Shown here piece by piece: positions 32,276 to 46,186 of a stretch of 64,000 bases of DNA (position 1 is the first letter of the stretch; each line of letters begins with the position of its first letter). The stretch comes from Anagrus nilaparvatae (taxonomy: Eukaryota; Arthropoda; Insecta; Hymenoptera; Mymaridae): NCBI GenBank assembly GCA_022575985.1, contig JAKSXM010000007.1:51366501-51430500 (forward strand), written 5' to 3'. The notes under the pieces are model-generated. The model saw only the letters and a program-made list of their open reading frames with translations, did no database searches and was not told where the DNA came from. Position numbers and translations under genes: made by a program.

Positions 32276-35200
32276 AGTTATTTTTTTTATCAGTATAACC
32301 ATAAATTTTATTTTAATCCTTCTATAAAGTTTTTACCATAATATGGCCATAATTTATGGCCATCTGATTGATGTTTGACCATAATTTTTTTATCAACTTT
32401 TTTTACCTACACATAAAATCATCATCTATGCCCCTTAAAAGCCCGTAGCAAATGAAAAATAGCCGTATCATTTTTTTGAGTTCATAAAAAATATAAAAAT
32501 GAGGTTTATAAGTTAAATAATTACAGTATTCAAATTTTAAATTAATTTACAAACTTATCAATGGTTTACAGATGTAATAATTAAATACTAAAAATGATAG
32601 GCTTTTGATAAGAAAAATTGAATTGTATTGTGCAATATTTTGTTAACATTTTATTAAAAAATTGACAGTATTTTTTTATGAACCTTATTGGCGTTGAATT
32701 TTCTGTATTCTGGGAATGATTTTTGAGCTATTTTTAATTTTTCGAGAAATTTTGTTTCAGGGTCCATAGTTAAGTGGATCCATAGGTTAAGAGCCAGTAT
32801 ATAAAATTTGGATCTTATATTCGCATAAACCAAACAATTAATGATAGAAAGTGTTGTAAATCTTTCTATAATTTTCTTACGTAATACATAAGTACTCATT
32901 AAATATCAATCAAATCCATTGTAATATTATAATACAATAATTACTGCTATTTTATCTAAGAAAAACTCATATATACGCATTTTTTTCAACACTTAGAAGA
33001 ATATATATATGTACATAAATAATTAATTATTATTTGAAGTTTTTTTTTGCATTTAAATAATAATAAAAATATATCATAAGAAAAAAAGCGAATAATCTCA
33101 TCACACAAAATATTACATTAAAAGAATTTCAGCATAAACTCTAGTAAATAAGATTTATACTTACATATTATATATAATTTAAGTTGCAAATAATATTATG
33201 AAGAGGATGTGAAAGTTATATGCATATGTATACTAAATCGATATAAAAAATTATTATTACGCTACTTACAATAAGTATTACCTAGACTTTTTTTTTTAGT
33301 ATTTGTTAGCAGAAATAAAGAAATTAGTAATTAAGAGAAAATTGCACAAAAATCATTAATTTATCGAGGTATTTATGTAACTAGATAATTCAAATTGAGG
33401 TAATTTTGTGGATACATTTATCAAAATAAATAAATTTATCAGAATTTTGAGAAGACTAAAAAAGTTTTAGGAATTTAAAAAAAGATATTGCTGAAAGTTT
33501 GTACTAAATAAATAATAAGTAAAATTTCATTTTTTGGCATAAATATAAAAAAAATTAAATTTTTGTACAATTATTAATTTTTTTTCTCTGTTACATTTAT
33601 AGAAATAATCCATAGAAATTTAGCTTTAAAAAAAAAAAAATTTAATCAGAAAAATCTGTATAAATTTTGATAAAATCTACCATACTGATAAGCACTAAAA
33701 TTGGATTTAGTGCATTTTTATTCAAAATTTTCAAAAATTCGATATTTTTAACATACTCTGTCTAAAATAAAATGAATTGGTGACAAATTAAAAATAAAAA
33801 GGAAAAATTTTCTATTATTTAGTCAGTTGACATTGAAAAATATTAAAAATATTTGACATTGATAATAAACTTTTTTATTTCTACCATACGTTAGTTTATT
33901 ATATTTTTTTTACTATATAATAATAATTTCTTTATAAGGAAGTTACAAATTATACCTACTTTCTCATCAAAAAAAAAACATGTATCTATAAAATATAAGA
34001 CTAGATAATCACATTTTTACTATATTATAAAACTTCTACATATACTCATTATAAATGTATATGGATTATTTGCAAATTAATGTTTTGGCGAAAATATTTT
34101 TAATAATAAGTGGGTGTACGCTGCTAGCCAAAAGTAAAGGTTTTTGAAAAATAAAAAAAGGATATATTTTTATTGGTATTGTTTTAATTTTAAAAAATTT
34201 AGTGTCTTCGGTTATTAACTTGCATTTTAAGAGATTAATTAAAATTGAATCTAATTCATAAATAGACTGCAATCGATTGTTTTGGACTTCTTAGAAACTG
34301 TCCGTTACTTTGGCTCAATAAAGTACTAAAACTTTGGCTGTTTTAAAAATTTTTATTTCTCTTTCTTATACAAAAAATTTCATTGGCACATTTCAACATA
34401 TGCACAACGAAAAGTCTCGTCAAGTTATTTAATAAATGCTAACAGAATAACATTTTTTAAACTTGCTTTAATAAAAAATAGTGACCGAAAAATTCGCCCC
34501 TTTTTTTGCAACCTCGTTAATTTTTTTTAGATAAGAAATAATTCCAGAATCCAACAAAAACAATTTTTCCCCTTACGCCTCTTACATTACAAAGCTCTTA
34601 TTTACTAAAGAACAATGTTAAAATAGCTTTTTTTAAACAAATGACCAAATATTTGTTTTGAATTTGCTTGCAGTTGTATGCACGAGCGAGCGTATCGAGC
34701 AAGTGCAGATAGCTTGTAAAAGTCGAACCCCATATTTTCTTCCATAATTTATAACAATAAAATGAGCAAAAAAGCCGTCTACTTAGGACCAAAAATAGGC
34801 TTTTTTGCCCTGGATATGTAAAAAATTATTAGTAATAAACGCTTCTATTCTTAAAGATTCAATTTTTCACTTTTTTGCAAAAAACCCATATATATATTAT
34901 AAACTTAAAACTACTGCTTTTATAAAATCTTAATAAAGTATGTATGTGTGTATAATTTTCTTTTGAATAATAATTTAATTTCTTTTTTATTATTGCTATT
35001 ATTTATTAAATTCTTAAAAAATTATATAATTATTTCCTATGATTTTTTGTTTTAATTAAATTTTAATATCATACAATAAAAATGTACTTTTTTTGTGATT
35101 ATGAGCGTAAAAACAGGATTGAAAATGAGAAATCTTTATTATGTATTGTATTGCATTAAAATAATTACATTTTTAATAATTAATGGGATTGGGAGCTGCA

Positions 35201-36029
35201 TGACAAGATTTTTTGTAATTTCAAGTTCTTTTTGGTTACATTGATCATAATTATAAGCTTTTAGACAAAAATGAGCTTTTTTAGTCTTTAAATTCTCCAA
35301 AAATAATCTTAAAATTTATTATATTTGTTTATAATAGTACATACTTAGATAGGTTACAAAAATTAATTGTATTTAATTATGAAATCTTTTACAATTCCGT
35401 ACATCATGCGTAAATTGAAAAATAGAATATAAAATCAATCTAGTTTTATTGAAATTATTAACTATTTCATAAATTTCGGTAGCTAGAACCAACTTCCGTT
35501 TATTATAGGGAAGTCGTGGAATCAATAAAATTAAGTAATTTGGAAAATTTTCTAATTGATTCGTTAAAAAAATATTTTAAAAAATGTAATCAAAAAGATA
35601 AAAATCTATAACAAGATATATTATATATTGAAATAATCAATTTTAATTACAATGTAAATGCATTTATAATCATAATTTAAAATTGAACATAAAGAAATAT
35701 TATATAGACATTTTGACAGATAAATCTTAAATTGTATGATAAATTACTGATTAATTCATTTAATGCTTATTTTATACATTAAAAAATAATAAATGTAAAT
35801 AAAATATTTTATTAAGTAGGCGTATAATTGATTATTTATTTATGATTATAAAAAAAAAAAAGTGGAAAAATTGATGTTAAATTTAAGTCACATTTTTATT
35901 AAAATTTTAATCAGTTTTGTTTTTTAATAAAAGATCATAAAAATTATAAGTACTTTTTTTTAGATATTTTGATTTGTATGATTAAGTGCGGAATATTTTA
36001 TTATTACTGACTGGGCAATGAATTTTAGC
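32276..36029. other. AT-rich gene desert
   Basis: Long A/T runs dominate. Short frames (for example 32654-32899 and 34598-34792 on the minus strand) have no recognisable domains and no codon-level support. No paired inverted repeat of more than about 20 nt was noticed. Confidence 0.5.
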
Positions 36030-36405
36030 AGGTTTTAAAAAAAAATTGCCCGAATCGAACGTTAATTATCATCCTAGGTGAAACCGAGGATGACAAACTA
36101 CGATATGGGTTTCTCTTTTTTTGCTACCATAGATAAAATGCAATTTTTATTTCTCAGTTGGAAAAAAACGCGTCTTTTTCGATCGCACCGCGGGGCTAAA
36201 AAAGTGTTTTCGAGCAAAGAACAAAATATCTTTAATGTACAAAACCTCCACGTGGATGAAATAAAAACAAAGTAAAGCATTTTAACATATTATCTTTCTC
36301 CTCAACTTATGAAATCGTGTCGGTGTCTATTTATACCGAATGATATCGTATATGAAAAATTTTCTCACAAGTGAAATGTATTTAGAAGTATATATAAGTA
36401 GCGTT
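36030..36405 (+). repeat. family B hairpin repeat, copy 1, with 3' extension
   Basis: The core hairpin (about 36046-36112) pairs ATTGCCCGAATCGAACGTTA with the inverted ACGATATGGGTTTCT side, around CCGAGGATGACAAACTACG. It aligns with the 63024-63096 and 46326-46396 hairpins. Downstream (36330-36405) is a second conserved piece, ATGAAAAATTTTCTCACAAG then TGAAATG, also found at 49781 and 58160. The plus-strand frame through it is an effect of the repeat. Confidence 0.7.
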
Positions 36406-39232
36406 AAAGATTAAATTTACTGATTTTTAAAAAAATGGTACACATTTTTCTAAAACTATATAAAATTTTAAATATCGCTCTTTGAAAGTAGTCTACTACT
36501 CATAAGATTTTTAAACAATTTTTGAAAGGTCAATCTATTTATTTCTTCTTTTAAACTTAATAAAAATTTTGAAATTCTTGTTTTTTATTGATGGGTTTTT
36601 TTGCCGAAGTAGGTACTCAGTAACTTGGTTTTTATAATTATAATTATAGTCTCTTGGCAAAATGAATTTTTATAATGAAATATAAAATTAAAAAACTTTA
36701 GTGGGAATATATTTACATAATTCGACTTCCATATTTATTACAAAGTATACATATATTTTAAAATGACAACAAATAGTTTAGCAATACATATCAATTAAAA
36801 GATATAGAATATCCTTTGCCAATATTTTTTAATTAAAAAAATTAAAAAGTATACCTGTAACTTTTAATATACATAGAAAAAAAAAATTGTGTAATAATAT
36901 TAATTTTGTTTTTATTCTCAATTTTAAGATCACGGTCTTGCTCAAATAATATTACGTACAAATTATAAACTTCATATTCAAACTAGTTTGTAAAACATTC
37001 TAGATCAAATAAAATTATAAAAATGTGCGTGTATATGTATCAACCTAGAGTGTTGTTGAACTTGTCATAATTAACATAAAAAATAAGTATTTTGTAATAA
37101 ATAATCTCGCAACCCCTCATAATTAACTTTTACTATTTGCGTATACGTAAATGAAATTTTATATACTTGTAGTAAATTTCCGTTCTATATAACTAAACAT
37201 GAACTCAATATTTTACTACTTTTAATGTATCATTGATTATTTTGGTAAATTTATATCTTATTGCATAAAAATATTTGAAATGTGAAGGTCTACTTCGATT
37301 ATATATACTGGTTTTTTTTTTCTTTTTTTCTTAAATGCATGTAATTAACTTACTTTTTAAAATTAACTGAAAGGTCGTATTTACGCATTTCACGTATTAT
37401 AGAGTAAAATTATTAATGATATTATTAGTTCTTGTATCATAATATATTTGCAACGCTCTGTAAACTTATCTGAAGGATTAAATGGAGCAATTATGATTGA
37501 TTTTTTTAATTATTATTACTTTTCAATTTTTTCTCATTGATATTTTTCTGAATGTATTAAAAATAGTTACGTACGGTAATTAAAATTTTGTGTAAGTAAC
37601 GGAAGTGACTAAGTTTTCTTTCTACTGACGAAGCAAAATTTTATGCACAATGCTTGCCCATAAGTACATATTATAATATTTAAATATAATTTAAATAATA
37701 CTTTTTTACATTTATTAATTATTTAGATTTAATATATACTTATTTAATAAGTATTAAACTTTTAATTAAACTTTCAATTAAAGTAAAATAAATTGAACCG
37801 AATTTCATGTAAATTAAATTTATCCTATCAATTCAGTTATTATATATCTTTACAAATTCATTTCGCTTGCGAGAAAATTTTTTTTTGAAAATATTCATAA
37901 TAATGAACCTACATTCGTAATCTAAACCAAGATGTAAACATCTTAAAATTATTGCGAAAATTCTACCGTTTCCATTATATTCAATTAACGAAATTTCATC
38001 GGAAAATTAACTGAAAAATTAAAGTCACACAGACTGAATCCAAAAGTATTAGATTTTAAAAAAATTTTCAATTTTCGTATTAGCATTAAAAAATGAAAAG
38101 TTTTGTAACTTGAATTTCACCTTCCCTCATCAAATCCTCCATCCTGAAAACATTAATTACAAAACCTCATTAAGGACTCTATTTTCATAATTAATGATTA
38201 CCAAAGCTCATTCAAAAATTCGGAGTGATTTTGATAAAATTATATTTAAATCAATTAAATCTATATCTTACTGCTTACAAAATCAAACAACACTATAAAT
38301 CTTTATATTGCACAGCATTCAATAAAATATTACCGGATTAAAGGCAAATATCGAAATTCCAATCCATATTCAATTATTTTCTCATACCGGCGCTAAATAT
38401 ACTTGATTTTTTTTTACTCTTTCTAGAAGCTTTTTACGAAATAATACAATAATTTATTTCAATTTAAAACTTGTTTTATCTTTGTATAGAATTTAGTTAT
38501 TAGTCAAAAAAAAAAATAATTGCTATACAGCAATTTAGTAGAAAAAAATGTGTGTGTTAAAATTTTTTAAAATTCTTATACAAAAAAAAGCTTTTTAAAT
38601 ATCGAAAAAAAAAACAAATATGCAGTTTGCAAAAAACTAAAAATAGTTGTTATCTAATATTTCCTTTTTTTTAAATTATTTAATAAATTTTTATTAAATA
38701 TTATTTTAATTTGTGTCTTTTAAGTTATTTAAAAAAAAAACTTGTATTATATTTATATAAACGTCCTTAACCCAGTAAAAAATATTACTGGTTTTTCAAT
38801 ACACGCTAACACCGTACCACCATTATTTTATAACGGTATTACCTTTTTTTGCCTAAAAAAAAAAGTATTCGATGCATTTCACCGATCGAGATTTATTTAT
38901 AAGATATTTATATAGTTAAGAGTTAAACTTGTATTTTATTATATGCGGTGAATTAATTGATATAAAAAAATTCTTTACTATTAAAATATGCATTTGCTTA
39001 GAGAAAAAAAATTTATATTTATGTTTTATGTATGTAGGTGATGAAAAAATTTTAATTAAATAAATTTTAAGTAGGTATTAGTCAGTTTTTATTTTTATGC
39101 AAATTTTGTGGCGAAAAAATTAATTATTAATTCATGCTAAATTAATTTTCAGTTATATGTATGAGAAACATTTTTAGCTTTAATTAGAAATTTTTATTGC
39201 GAACTAGGATAGTAAGATCGTCGCAGGCAGCG
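36406..39232. other. AT-rich spacer
   Basis: No gene was recognised. One word block is of note: on the minus strand at 37857-37885 the sequence reads TTTTCTCGCAAGCGAAATGA, a copy of the motif that follows family B units. The rest is low complexity. Confidence 0.45.
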
Positions 39233-40504
39233 CACAGTGGGCTAGAAAAAGTCAAAAGGGAACAAAATTCGGCTTCAGCGTAATTTTGACTGAAAATAAA
39301 ATCTAAAAAATGGAATTTATAGGTTTTCATATATATTAAACGATAGGATACCGCTTTTTTTGAAAAAAAAATATTGGAAAATTTTTTTAGGCGTGGGAAA
39401 TCAGGAAAATTTTTTTTAAATTTGGCACTAAAAATGGGACAAAATGTCAAATTTATAAAAAAAAAGTTTTTTTATGATATATATACATAAAAATATGCTG
39501 AAAAAACCATAATTAACCTAAAAATTTTATCTCAGCTGTGTGTGTCTACTATTGTAAGTGTGTTAGTGGAATATTCGAAAAAACTTAAAAATTAAAAAAA
39601 AAATCAGAGTTTTATTAATTTTTCGGATTTTTTACTTCCTAAAACGCACAAATAAAGTATATATGGGTTTTTTGCATCTACCTTGGTCTTATCCTACATC
39701 TTTATTTTTATGTGTCTGTATGTGAGCGTGTGTAAAATTGAATTTTTGCATTTTTAGTAGATTTTTTAAAATTTAATCATAAAGATATTAAATAATGAAA
39801 TGGTTAACTTGTTTATAGATGACAAAACTTGAATGTATGTGTGTATTGATATAAAATTTGTGCAGTTTTGTCTATGGAAGTATGGTTGTATGTGTACGTG
39901 TGTATGTGTGTGTGAGTTAAATCGCATTTTCGTATTTTCAGTTGGTTTTTTCTAAAATTAATCATAATGATATTGAATTATAAAGTGGTTATTTTTTGTT
40001 TTACACACGCTCACATACAGGCACAAAAAAAAAGATGTAAGATAAGACCAAGGTAGATGCAAAAAACCCGTATATACTTTATTTGTGCGTTTTAGGAAGT
40101 CAAAAACTTGAAAAATTAATAAAACTCTGATTTTTTTTTTTAATTTTTAAGTTTTTTCGAATATTCCACTAACACACGAACAATAGTAGACACACACACA
40201 GATGAGATAAAATTTTTAGGTTAATTATGGTTTTTTCAGCATATTTTTATGTATATATATTATCAAAAAACTTTTTTTTTATAAATTTGACATTTTTTTC
40301 CATTTTTAGTGCCAAATTTTAAAAATTTTTTCCTGATTTCCCACGCCTAAAAAAATTTTCCAATATTTTTTTATCAAAAAAAGCGGTATCCTATCGTTTA
40401 ATATATATGAAAACCTATAAATTCCATTTTTTAAATTTTATTTTCAGTCAAAATTACGCTGAAGCCGAATTTTGTTCCTTTTTGACTTTTTCTAGCCCAC
40501 TGTG
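39233..40504. mobile_element. foldback DNA element with about 510-bp arms and candidate 5-bp target duplication
   Basis: The arms 39233-39740 and 39995-40504 are inverted copies, beginning CACAGTGGGCTAGAAAAAGT and including GGAACAAAATTCGGCTTCAG and ACGATAGGATACCGC. They differ mainly in homopolymer lengths. The element is flanked by CAGCG on both sides (39228-39232 and 40505-40509), a candidate 5-bp duplication. Alternative boundaries starting at CAGTGGGC would suit a hAT-like terminus but give no matching 8-bp flank. The 250-bp loop is rich in TATGTGTG words. No transposase was found. Confidence 0.82.
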
Positions 40505-41273
40505 CAGCGTGTGCTAAAAATCATGTTACCTAACAAGGAGATTCTATGATCTTTGGGTTCCCAAATCACTTTAGGTTGTGAAAATACTGAAAAGTAGAGA
40601 TCTTATAAAAAACTGAAACCCACCTGAAGTTATTTGGTAAAAAAATAAACTAACGGTATTAAAGATAACCTAAAGGCTGCTTTGCTTGAAATTTTTTTGT
40701 TGCTTGAATTTTCAAGCAATTCAAGCAGCCTGGCCTTGTCTTTTTAATTCAAGCCGGACCTAAAGTTATAAAAATCGCCGTTTCATAGCTCCAATTTTCT
40801 TTTGGAGTGAGGAAGGGCCGGACTCAAAAGATACGTGCCTTTTTTAGCCCACGCAAGAAAAGCAAAAAATTCTTAAACTTTTTCATTTTCACAGGATAAA
40901 AATTTTAAATAAATTTTTTTTATTATTTTTAGTATTTAATTTTCTGTTAATTAATTAAGTAACTGTTTTTGTTTATTATTTTTTGTCATATATTATATAT
41001 GTATACTTAGATACCAATTTTTTATGTGAGGAAGTTGACGTACTGAAAGAAATTTATTTAATTAACCTGTTAATGAATTAAAAATATAATAATATAGCGC
41101 TAAAACAAAAGAAACGTCATTTCAACAAAAAAGTTTATTATGTATTTAGATAATACACTGAAAGATTGATGTGTAATTCTTAGCTTAATAGTTAAAAAAG
41201 TCACACTTATAATCATTGGGTAAAATAAGATACTACTTTACCTTACCTTATGAACTCACAATCAACGAAAATG
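40505..41273. other. spacer with a small hairpin
   Basis: GGCTGCTTTGCTTGAA (near 40675) is complementary to TTCAAGCAGCC (near 40730), and TGCTTGAATTTTCAAGCA lies in between, forming a small AAGC-rich hairpin. No gene was recognised. Confidence 0.5.
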
Positions 41274-42066
41274 GAAAATGTTTAAATTTATATTTTGAAT
41301 CTTGAAGCCTTTATAATTTTAAGTCCTTAATTTAAATCCTTTTCCTTAACCCCCAAAAAAAATATATTTATTCTATACCACTTTATCGAAATAATTTTAA
41401 GTCCCTAAATCGAAATTACTCCAAGTCCATTTGACCATTCCCTCAAACGACATCCTTAAAATACCTCCCTTGCCTATAAACATGTTTCATATTAAAAGAC
41501 CTCTGAAGGTGAAACTAAATTTACAAAAGAAAAATGCATGAATTCATTGAATCAAGGTACCTTTTAAGGATGATTTTTTAACTTTGAACGTGAAAATCAA
41601 AATTCGGGGTTAGAATACACTAAAAAAAATTCCGGTTGTGGCAACCAAATTGTTTTTTCAGTGTAGTTCCCTGGGAAATATACTAATATTTTAAATCCTC
41701 TAATGGGTCTTGATTTATGTATTAATATACTTGTTTCTATGATTTATTTAATATTTATTTTTTAACATGCTTATAGGCAAAGGGGTATTTCAAACACGTT
41801 ATTTTTGGGTGAGGGGGGGGGGGGGGTTATATTCAAATGGACTTAGAATATAAATTTGATGATGGGACTTAAAATAATTTCGATAAAGGGAAATAGAATA
41901 ATAAGGATTTTAGGAGCTTAAAACTAATACTTAAAGCCTTAAGATAATTTTATTTTAATAACTTAGAATTATAATAGCTTTTTGAACTTTAAAAAATTTC
42001 GATTTGGGTATTGGAGTCAAAGGTTCTAGAATATAAATTTAATTAAAATATAAATTTAAACATGTT
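41274..42066. repeat. foldback repeat with poly-C/poly-G tract
   Basis: The left arm (41274-41490) and right arm (41762-42066) are diverged inverted copies sharing TTTAAATTTATATTTT, CTTTATCGAAAT, AAGTCCATTTGA and GCCTATAAACATG. A run of about 13 G near 41812-41826 lies in the right arm; the direct half copy at 24512 carries the complementary C run in the same position. No coding capacity was seen. Confidence 0.78.
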
Positions 42067-43399
42067 CCATGTTCGTTGGTCGTAAGTTTACAAACCTATT
42101 GTAAATTTTTTTATCAATAGTCCGAATATTGTATGAACTATTTCCACATTAAAATAGGAATCGAATTTCATCCCTAAATGTCAATTGTATTTCTATACCA
42201 GTACAATTTTTGGAATAAAAATTAGTTTCTTTACCATTTCTAAAGCTAATTTATTTACCTTAATATAAGGAAAATTATAAGGAAAATTTTAAAAACATTG
42301 TAAATTATTAAAAACTTACATTTGTTTTCCTTAAAATTCCAAACCCAGTAATCTAACAGCATATACATTTGATAATTTTAATAATGATTATGTTAATTAA
42401 TATTTTTTTTATTGATACTTAGACACTTTTTTACAATTAACAATACATTATACTTACACGTATAAATTTTAATGATCATGACCTTGTCAAAGGAAAAAAA
42501 ATTTTCATCGTCTATAATAATAATTTATGTAATTATATTAAATTGTCGAAAAGAATTAATTATTTACAATTTTTTTGTTGTTGTCGTGTTTTTATGTTAT
42601 TAAAATATCTATTATTAATTAAAAGATAGATGGTAATGATGAATTTAATGAGTATACGTGTTTATTAAATTTTGAATTTTTATTTGTCTTTGATTTAAAA
42701 ATTTTTTTGGGAATTTGCAAATACATTTTTTATTAGCAACAAAAATAAAACACTTGGTTTTTTGTTAGATTGCAAAAAAATTCTAGCTATTCAATAAATT
42801 TTATAAATTTTGTTCTTTTAAATATCATTAAAATAAATTAAAATATTTTATGAACCATAAAAACTTTCTTTATGTATTTACAATGGTTTGGTTAGAAAAA
42901 AAATTAATGATTTATTTATAGGTCATTTTTATTGAATAATGGAGTAATATCAAATTGTAATCTCGATTTTTGTTTTAAAATTATTCTATTGTTTTTTTTT
43001 TTTTATTAAAAGTATTACAAAAAATCATTAAAATTAAGTTATTTTCCTCGAAATTTGAATTTCGTAAAGGTAAGAATTTCATCAATTTCCAATTGTATCC
43101 GTATTATAATTTTTTTCGTGAAGATAATCAGTGCACATATTTTTAAAATAAAAATCCCTGAGGCAAAAGAGTTTTATAAATTAAAGGGTCCAAGTAACAG
43201 TTCATAAATTTTATTTTGAGTTCGAGATAAAAAGACATCATACCAACACATCTTTCATTATTACAAAAAAAAACTACTTTTTTTACAAAATACCATCTCA
43301 AGTAAATTTACGCTTAAAATTTTTCTCATTAGTAAAATGAGTTCTACATAATATGAATTTAGAAAAAATTAAACAGGCCTTGAATTGTTTAGGGCATTC
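42067..43399. other. AT-rich spacer
   Basis: No gene or clear repeat was recognised. Near 43320-43358 the plus strand has TTTTTCTCATTAGTAAAATG, a diverged copy of the motif noted at 36361 and 49790. Confidence 0.45.
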
Positions 43400-43520
43400 C
43401 CCAAAGTTTACTTTCACAGAGTAATACAAAAAGAAAATAAGACCAACAGGCAATGCTTTGGTTTACTTGAGAGATTGCAGCATACTAAAAAAACCCTATT
43501 TAGTAACGCTCATCCCTATG
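43400..43520 (+). repeat. solo fragment related to the family A palindrome at 29323-31614
   Basis: AATAAGACCAACAGGCAATG, then CTTTGGTTTACTTG, TTGCAGCAT and CCTATTTAGTAACG, aligns with diverged sequence at about 30270-30375 (GAGACCAATTGGAAGTATTT and following). Only one arm is present. The 77-codon frame covering it is a by-product. Confidence 0.6.
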
Positions 43521-44394
43521 ATTCTAAACTCAGAAGACCCATTGGAACAAACGGAGGGTACCGGAAATGTTTTTTAATCAAAAAATATTTTTATCTAATA
43601 TCTAAATTTCAACTATAAAATATTAAAATTAATGCATTTTATGCGGAACTTACATAATAAGTAAAAATATAACTTAAATTTGAAGAAAAAAAAATTATAT
43701 TTTAAGGAATTATTAAGATCAGTAATTTACTAAATAACCTGTTTGTTTAACTGTAGCAATTCAGATGCTTTAAATTATAACTTGTGGTTCTTTTTAATAT
43801 CAAAATAATTTCTTTGCTGCATACCACCATAAATAAAATGTATATACAAATATGTACAGTATTTACCGCTAATAAGCTTGTGGTTAATTTATTTCCGTAA
43901 AATTCACACGAAAAAATTTCTAATTTGACATTAATTTTTTTTTTATAATTGTAATGAAAAATATTTGCTTTAATAATTGAGTAGACTAATTTTTTTTTTT
44001 TTATTTACATTCCTTTCAAAAATTTTGTAAATTTTATCATAATTAGCAAGTTTACGCATTTATTTTAAATTTATTAATGTGACAAAATTTTTTTTTTTTT
44101 TTAATTGGATTCGAAAATTAGGTCATCAGGTAAAAAAGATTTCATCAAAATGCTACAAAATTTTCAAAGTGTTATTTTTTTTAAAAATAATTTAAAGTAG
44201 TTAGAAAATTACAAAGAAGCTGTCTGTTGTTTTTGCAAATAAATTTGCCCCTATATGCTAATCCGGAATCCAAACGCCTATATAATTATATACTAAAGAT
44301 CGCCATAGTCCCATTCTTTTGTTAATTAATCCAAAAAGTCCCAGTTGTTTAATGTTTAACTAATATGTTTATTGAAAAATTAGCTTTTTTTATC
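43521..44394. other. AT-rich spacer
   Basis: Nothing recognised beyond A/T homopolymer runs. Confidence 0.45.
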
Positions 44395-44520
44395 AGTGGA
44401 AAAAAAGTCTGCCTCCTCGCCAATTATGAAGAAAAATCGTATAAGACCCTTGTCCACAAAAAAAATTCCCCAAATGGCAGTTTACTACCAATTACTAGCG
44501 ATTTGGCCCATTTAGTCCAG
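44395..44520 (+). repeat. family B hairpin repeat, degraded copy 2
   Basis: CTCGCCA, AAAAATCGTATAAGACCC, TTGTCCACAAA, GGCAGTTTACTACC and GCGATTTGGCCCATT occur in the same order as in the clearer units at 46187-46620, with many substitutions. Confidence 0.55.
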
Positions 44521-46186
44521 ACGTGACCATTTAGGCTTTAGGTTATATTGCCTGTGTGCATGGTGATTTTAAAAGGAAGAGACCATTACAAGCTAAGTTT
44601 TTTGGTATGCTGGTTACATATTTCTTGGTCCCTTTTCCAGAAAATGGTCACGTTCTTCGCAATAGCCCAATTTAAAATAGTAATCCTAACCAATGAAAAT
44701 TATGTCATCTGATACGTAGATTATGAAAAAATTAGCCTCCTTTCCAGAAACTAATTAGTTTTTCCGACTCTTTTTTTTGAATCCAACATATACTCAGGCT
44801 ATATACAATTGCAGATCCATAAATTGCACTACCTTTATTTTAATTTTTTGTCTGGTCAAAATGTACAAAACCCATCAGTTTTCGGCCTAGAACTGAAAAT
44901 TTTAATTCGTGGGCAGTACATGAAGAATAATCAAGATACATCTAAATTAACATCCAAGCTCTCGAAATATATATATATCATTTGCGAAACAGCTTGCAAA
45001 TATTTTTGGATACAACCTTGGATATAATACAAACAAAAGCAATGGGGGCGGGGGGTATAGAAAAATAATTAATTTTGGTATGAAACCAAGTTCTGTTATA
45101 CGTAAGTACCTCGTAAGTACCATACCAAAAATGTATGATAACTGTAAAAATAATTTTTTTCGTTAATATAGGGCAAACCCCTACTTTATACCGAGAAATT
45201 TGTCTGGTCCGATGAACACGATTCAGAAGAAACCTTTTATTTGAAAATTATGCTTTCATCATCGTGTAGATGAACTATACAAATTTTGACTCAAATTTTG
45301 GTTACAATTTGGTTATATGGTTACTAATTTGTTTACATAAGTATCAGATTGTATGCTTCAGTCTACCTATTTTTTAAGACGGCTAATAATTAAAAATAAA
45401 AAAAGAATCTTAAAAAAAATCAAATTTTCCTCAATTTATTTCTACCAGGAAAATTCATAATTTACACAGTACATATTAATTATCTGTACAGGTATTTATT
45501 TTTTAAATAAAAAATGGCGTTGATTCATTTTATTTTAATACATAACAAATTTTCATAAATTTTTTAAAAAGATAATAATTAACTAAAAAAATTTTTTTTT
45601 AATCATACATAATATATCAAATAATATACTGAAATGTGACATTGTATAATTTTAATTAGATGTTTGAATAACATTTTTATATAATTCGTATACATCCATC
45701 AATTTTTAAAAATAATAATGACATTTTAATATCTTTATCAAAATATACAATCGCAAATAAAATTTTATAAACATTTTTAAGCAATTACAGTTTAAATACC
45801 TAAAAAAAAAAATATGTTGTTAATCATAAATTGTTCAGAACTCTTTAAAGAAATATTTTTAACTCTTGGGATGATAAAATTTATAATTAGTAACTAAAAA
45901 AACGTACAGGAACCCAAAACTTGTTCTCTCTAATAAATATTGTAACCCTATAAATTTAAAGGATGTTTTTCAGATTTAAGGGTACCATTATTCCTCCCTC
46001 TCTTCTCCATCTCTGGAACCACAAAAATTATATCGAGTAACTTATAGTAATCCAAAGCACGATGTTTCTTGAAAATTTTGAAAAAATTGAAAAAAAGTTT
46101 GGAGGGGAAGAGGGTAGAACAATAAAAATATTTTTCTATTGCTTTATTCTATTTGAATAGTTCAAAATAGTAGGTAGATCTATACC
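44521..46186. other. AT-rich spacer
   Basis: No gene was recognised. A plus-strand 72-codon frame at 44809-45027 has no identifiable content. A GGGGGCGGGGGG run lies near 45042. Confidence 0.45.

Noticed and set aside
32654..32899. 81-residue minus-strand frame as a small gene
   Set aside because: It starts with ATG and reads plausibly, but no recognisable domain, splice context or second copy supports it.
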